Assembly: GCA_037892935.1 (NCBI GenBank) | Contig: JAYXKI010000012.1 | Location: forward strand, 1,426,001 to 1,490,000 | DNA: 64,000 nt | Reading direction: 5' to 3' | Source of the DNA: Phlebopus portentosus | Lineage: Eukaryota; Basidiomycota; Agaricomycetes; Boletales; Boletinellaceae | Part shown: positions 60,444-64,000 of the stretch, in pieces | How the letters are laid out: every line of letters starts with the position of its first letter | Position numbering within the stretch: position 1 is the first letter of the stretch | Made by a program: the position numbers and the translations under genes | The notes under the pieces: model-generated | Databases searched by the model: none | The model's input: only the letters and a program-made list of their open reading frames with translations | Told to the model about the DNA's origin: nothing

Positions 60444-61383
60444 TCATTCTTGTTGTCCGCTTTTTGCTATCTGTGAGACTCGCGAAAACCCATCCTGGGC
60501 CCCTTTGTACAATCCCTCATTTTTATTGGACAAACTATTTCGTAGAGTGGGTGACGTGATGAGCCCTGTTCTTGTAGTGCGAGCGTTTTTGATCGAAGAC
60601 GAAGAGACAAGTATTACGTCATTTCTCTCGAAAGCCTTCTCTCCATTACGCTCCGCCTGTTGGCCAGTCATTGCGTCCGAGTGAAAAGCTGATGACTGAA
60701 AATTGGCTTCGTCGCCTTCAAATGATTCTTGCTCCGTGATATGGGACACCAAGCCCTGCTCCTGGCGATCATCCATGCCATTCGCGTGAGGACGCAATGG
60801 ATGAGGTATCTCCTCTGCCACCAGAAGATAGCATAACCAGTCGACCCGGTATCTCACGGCAATGACTTTAGCAAGACTAGTTACAGGAACAACCAGAAGG
60901 GCCATCGCCGAGATCTGTCCTGGGCCCCAAACGAACTGTCGCATACCCACAGAATAGTTCCGTGTAATAGTTAGCTCAGTATTCATGACGAGAATCGACC
61001 AAACGATGACTATAGCGGAAATATTCGCGATCCACTCAGATCTATTGGCTTGCCCTCCAGCGTGCGGAGCGTTCCTGCTTCTTTGTCGAATTACGAGAGG
61101 CCTGTCTGCGAGTCTCTGCTGAGCCGTATCACGCATTCCCATATTACCAGCCTCTCTCCTCCTCGCTCGCCTAAACATCTGAGATGCGGACCCAAAAATT
61201 CGATTCCGGCGCTCGCAGATTCCATAGTCATACAACGTGATCGAGAGAAATGCCACCAGCTGCACGATGAGAAGGATGATCTGTTGGAATCCAAATCGAT
61301 GAAATCCCGACCCAGAGATGCTTCGGGCACGTGTCTCGGATTTATATTTGATGCGTTTAATGTTTTTCTTGAACTCGCAAGGA
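60444..61383 (-). pseudogene. multi-pass membrane protein, C-terminal half, truncated at the copia junction
   Basis: The minus-strand frame carries at least three hydrophobic segments: IILLIVQLVAFLSITLYDYG (about 61285-61225), ISAIVIVWSILVMNTELTI (about 61030-60970) and ISAMALLVVPVTSLAKVIAV (about 60920-60860), followed by a long polar tail to the stop at 60444. WSILVMNTELTITRN and the next helix recall a fungal membrane-protein family with this C-terminal arrangement, which I cannot name. Upstream of about 61383 the frame is antisense to copia integrase, so the N-terminal part is missing and the apparent 343-residue frame is chimeric. Confidence 0.5.
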
Positions 61384-62270
61384 ACTGAACAGAAACTCGC
61401 CAAACATGACACGCCCGAACACAGCGGTGTTGCGGAACGTTTGAACAGGACCACTGGGGAGAAGGCGCGAACCATGCTACACGCAAGCAGCTTTCCGAAT
61501 AATTTATGGGCCGAATGCGTGAAGCATCCTATCTGGTTGAAGAGCAGACCGTCAACAAAGAATTTAGGCGGCGAAACTCCTTATGAGGCACCCACCAATC
61601 AGAAACCCAATCTTGCAGACTTGCAAGAATGGGGTACAAAGTGCTGGGTACACGACAATACCCGTTCGAAGCTTGATAAACGCACTTGGGAAGGTCGACG
61701 GCTTGGTTACGACCTTAGCACGAACGGCTCTACTGCCCCAAAGGCAAAAGCGTATCTGTTGGAAGAAGTGTCTATTTCTCACCTGAAGCCGCCGAGTTAG
61801 AGCTTTTTGAGGAGGAGCAAGAGCAATTGCCATAACATCAAACAGATTGCGAAATTCCGAACCAATTGATGCTCACCAAGACAAAGCGGCCCCAACTCAG
61901 CCAGACGACAGTGCTCAGCGCGAAAAGAGTAAGGCGAGTCATGGCTGGCGGTGGTGAACTCCCGAGAGCAATGCGAACGAACACCGTTACAGTGACCGAC
62001 GAGAGGGAGGATGACTTTGATGAGGAATGCGCCCTCGCCGCAATGATGGACCTTGAGGAACCTGTTGAACCGAGGACGATTCAGGAGGTTAGAGAACTAC
62101 CAGAATGGCCCCTATGGGAGAACGCTATAAAATAGGAGCTAGGAGCTGAGAGCTTTGGAAGCCGCTGAAATGTGGGAAGTTCGACACGTACTTAAGAGAG
62201 TCAATGTCGTTGGTTCGAAGTGGGTTTTCAAGGTGAAGAAGGGCTCTACAAAACTGTCGATGTGAATGTA
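61384..62270 (+). mobile_element. Ty1/copia retrotransposon remnant (integrase end to RT start)
   Basis: The plus-strand reads the end of a copia integrase: HDTPEHSGVAERLNRTTGEK (the GVAERLNRT motif includes the catalytic Glu), ARTMLHASSFPNNLWAECV, NLADLQEWGTKCWVHD. Then, after a stop at 61798, an acidic linker (DDFDEECALAAMMDLEEPVE) and the start of reverse transcriptase (LPEWPLWENAI; a frameshift; NVVGSKWVFKVKKG at about 62205-62245). LTRs, gag, protease and the RT core are absent. It lies directly against the truncated membrane-protein gene. Confidence 0.85.
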
Positions 62271-62325
62271 TTACAGGCCCAACGTCAGTCACGAAGAAAT
62301 TGCATGAAAGGCATATAACTCCGAG

Positions 62326-63200
62326 TCACCAAGCAGCTCCTTCGAGACGTTGAGGATTTCTCCGTAAGTCCTTCCGAGGTCCTGGAAGAAGTGTATAGCC
62401 GGGCCCGAGTCCTTCTTTTTGAGTCTCCAGCGAAGTGAGCCACGACTGCTCGGTTATTATACGCTCGAACATCGCCTTGGCCAGAATAGAGTCGCATCGG
62501 TATCCGGGATCCGGTTCCAGCGTGTCGTCCAGTAGAGATTCCAGGAAGTTCAATTTCCTGTATTTTCGGATCTCATTCCGTGACCGTTGCATGTAAAGAC
62601 GGATTACACACCTTCAGAAACTCTTTTCTGATCAAATTTCCGATGATGAAGATGACCGTCAAGAACGGGTCGTATGACACGCTTACAATATCTCAGGTAC
62701 CTCTGGTCCTGTCCCAACGTCCCGGCGTCGCTTCGGAGTGCGATCTTGGCGCCAGATGCGTCGAATGTGGGATGAAAGCCTTTCGGATACAATGGATAAG
62801 CATCCATCATGTCATTCAGTCTGTAAAACTCTCGGTCAGTTCCGGAGCAGCAGATTCAACGCTGCCAGAGTTATGCGGTTGGATAAAACGTCGGTTTGGA
62901 CTGACATTTTTGTAAAAGCTGCCCAAGAAAGTCCACAACCTCGTCAACGAAGTGAAATTCCGGTCCAAAGCAGTTTTGCAACAAAGGAAGAACCATATAG
63001 GTGAAGCTTGGATCCTCGTCATCAGCTACTGCATCAAGGAGAGGCTCTGTATAGTTGTGTGGATCCTTAAGTTTGTCTGGTTGCGAGAAGAAGCAGTGAA
63101 TGTCAATTTCATCGCTGTCGGACCGCACCCGATTAAGGAAGACCCTTCGGCCATCCGCAATTATCATGGGGAAACCCATTATGGGGCATTCTTTTATCGA
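62326..63200 (-). pseudogene. FunK-like protein kinase remnant
   Basis: Minus-strand segments resemble the Agaricomycete FunK kinase-like family: HNYTEP LLDAVADDEDPSFTYMVLPL (about 63060-63000), FHFVDEVVDFLGQLLQ (about 62950-62905), MMDAYPLYPKGFHPTFDAS (62810-62755), and a C-lobe end FLESLLDDTLEPDPGYRCDS (about 62555-62500). The stretch that should hold the HRD catalytic loop between the N-lobe and MMDA is missing or out of frame, and the DFG region is not seen. Probably a degenerate kinase. Identification is by family style only. Confidence 0.45.
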
Positions 63201-64000
63201 GGCAGAAGTCAGCGAGTATTTCCCAATACAAAATAGTACTCACAATACACCAGCGGTAGTCTTCGTAGCGAAACGATGCTCCTTTCATCGAAAATCAAGA
63301 GTGTCCAGTTGGGTTTGTACGGCTGACGGAGACGATATCCACAAGATTCAGACATCGCATATTGGTCTTTCCATACAACTACCGTGACGAGCAAAGGACT
63401 TGTATTTTCGCATGATTCAGAAGTGGCCATGTCGGACTTGAATGATGGCAAATTTCTACTTAACCAGGAACTCGTGTGACCGGGATCAGATTTTATTCAG
63501 GCACTCAGTTTATGTGCCGCAAAGGAGGCCCGAAGGCGATGCTACATCGACAACAAAAGGCTGGCGGGCCAATGTGTCCAGGTCCTTTCTTTCCTGGATC
63601 TTGAATAGACAGATGAGTTCGGTGTCATACAGTAGTCGTCCTTGTGAGGACTAGAGGACGTACCATTTCGAACTAGATACATAACTACAGCATTCGTGTA
63701 GCAGGCCGTGACGGACAGAACAGTGTCGACATTACATAACAGGCGGCTCGGAGGTAGGGGTATTGTAATCCAATACCGAGCTTTCTTTACTTTGTCTTGG
63801 TATCCCATGAAAGCAATCACACACATTATCCTTGTCCAAGAGGGATCACCTGATAGCACACGGCACGACTGTCGAAGTCCACGTCCTCGAGAAAGAACAG
63901 AATGAATGATGATGCACGAATAAACGAACAAGGGAGGGATAACGGAGAGGATAAGGTTCCAAAAGAAGGAAAGGAAAGGGTACGTCTTAGGAAAAGTGCA
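63201..64000. other. unassigned end of window
   Basis: Minus-strand frames 63209-63451 and 63542-63931 show no recognised homology. The first could be an upstream exon of the kinase-like gene. Confidence 0.3.

Noticed and set aside
61091..61486. Minus-strand frame spanning the membrane gene and copia
   Set aside because: It is a chimeric reading across a junction, antisense to integrase at one end and out of frame with the membrane segments at the other.

Overview
The window looks like a repeat-rich region of an Agaricomycete (mushroom-forming basidiomycete) genome. Genes are dense with roughly 35-60 nt GT-AG introns. There is a chromodomain Ty3/gypsy element, a spliced Tc1-like DDE transposase, and several gene families common in Agaricomycetes: an F-box protein, a WD40 protein with a C-terminal membrane anchor, an AT-hook protein and a FunK-like kinase. 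No bacterial features, tRNA or rRNA were recognised.

Layout. 1-3.5 kb: a decayed TPR/MLP1 nuclear-basket gene (minus) abutting a mitochondrial ribosomal L6 fragment. 3.75-5.85 kb (plus) and 21.4-23.6 kb (minus): an inverted pair of Tc1-like transposons. 7.2-8.7 kb: GC-rich repeats. 8.7-18.3 kb: two related coiled-coil genes, the second split by a young gypsy element (10943-17586) with TSD TGGAG, 458-bp LTRs, an 11-nt self-primer and a GGGTTTT frameshift site. 19.4-21.2 kb: an AT-hook gene. 24.7-26.9 kb: an Hsp70 remnant and an intact F-box gene. 27-34.3 kb and 42.7-43.7 kb: three copies of a shuffled repeat. 29-31.3 kb: a seven-exon gene. 34.4-35.8 kb: a WD40 gene. 36.6-38.5 kb: a transposon remnant. 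39.2-41.2 kb: an Hsp70 pseudogene with an RPB1 fragment inside it. 41.7-42.7 kb: a three-exon unknown gene. 44.8-46.3 kb: a HIRA pseudogene. 48.3-55.3 kb: two nested TIR elements, each carrying the C-terminal half of cohesin SMC1. 55.5-57 kb: a Cys-rich gene. 60.4-62.3 kb: a membrane-protein gene truncated beside a Ty1/copia remnant. 62.3-63.2 kb: a kinase-like remnant.

Overall, few intact host genes lie among partial, intron-retaining copies of housekeeping genes (TPR, uL6m, Hsp70 twice, RPB1, SMC1 twice, HIRA). Retained introns mean DNA-level duplication rather than retroposition. The clearest mechanism is at 48.3-55.3 kb: SMC1 sits inside elements with CACAG termini and long inverted repeats, and one element is inserted into the other's right TIR with a 3-bp TSD. 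This looks like a gene-fragment-carrying (Pack-type) DNA element family and is the main novelty candidate. Five nonsense codons can be compared directly with a sense codon in a paired copy; all five are C-to-T or G-to-A changes.
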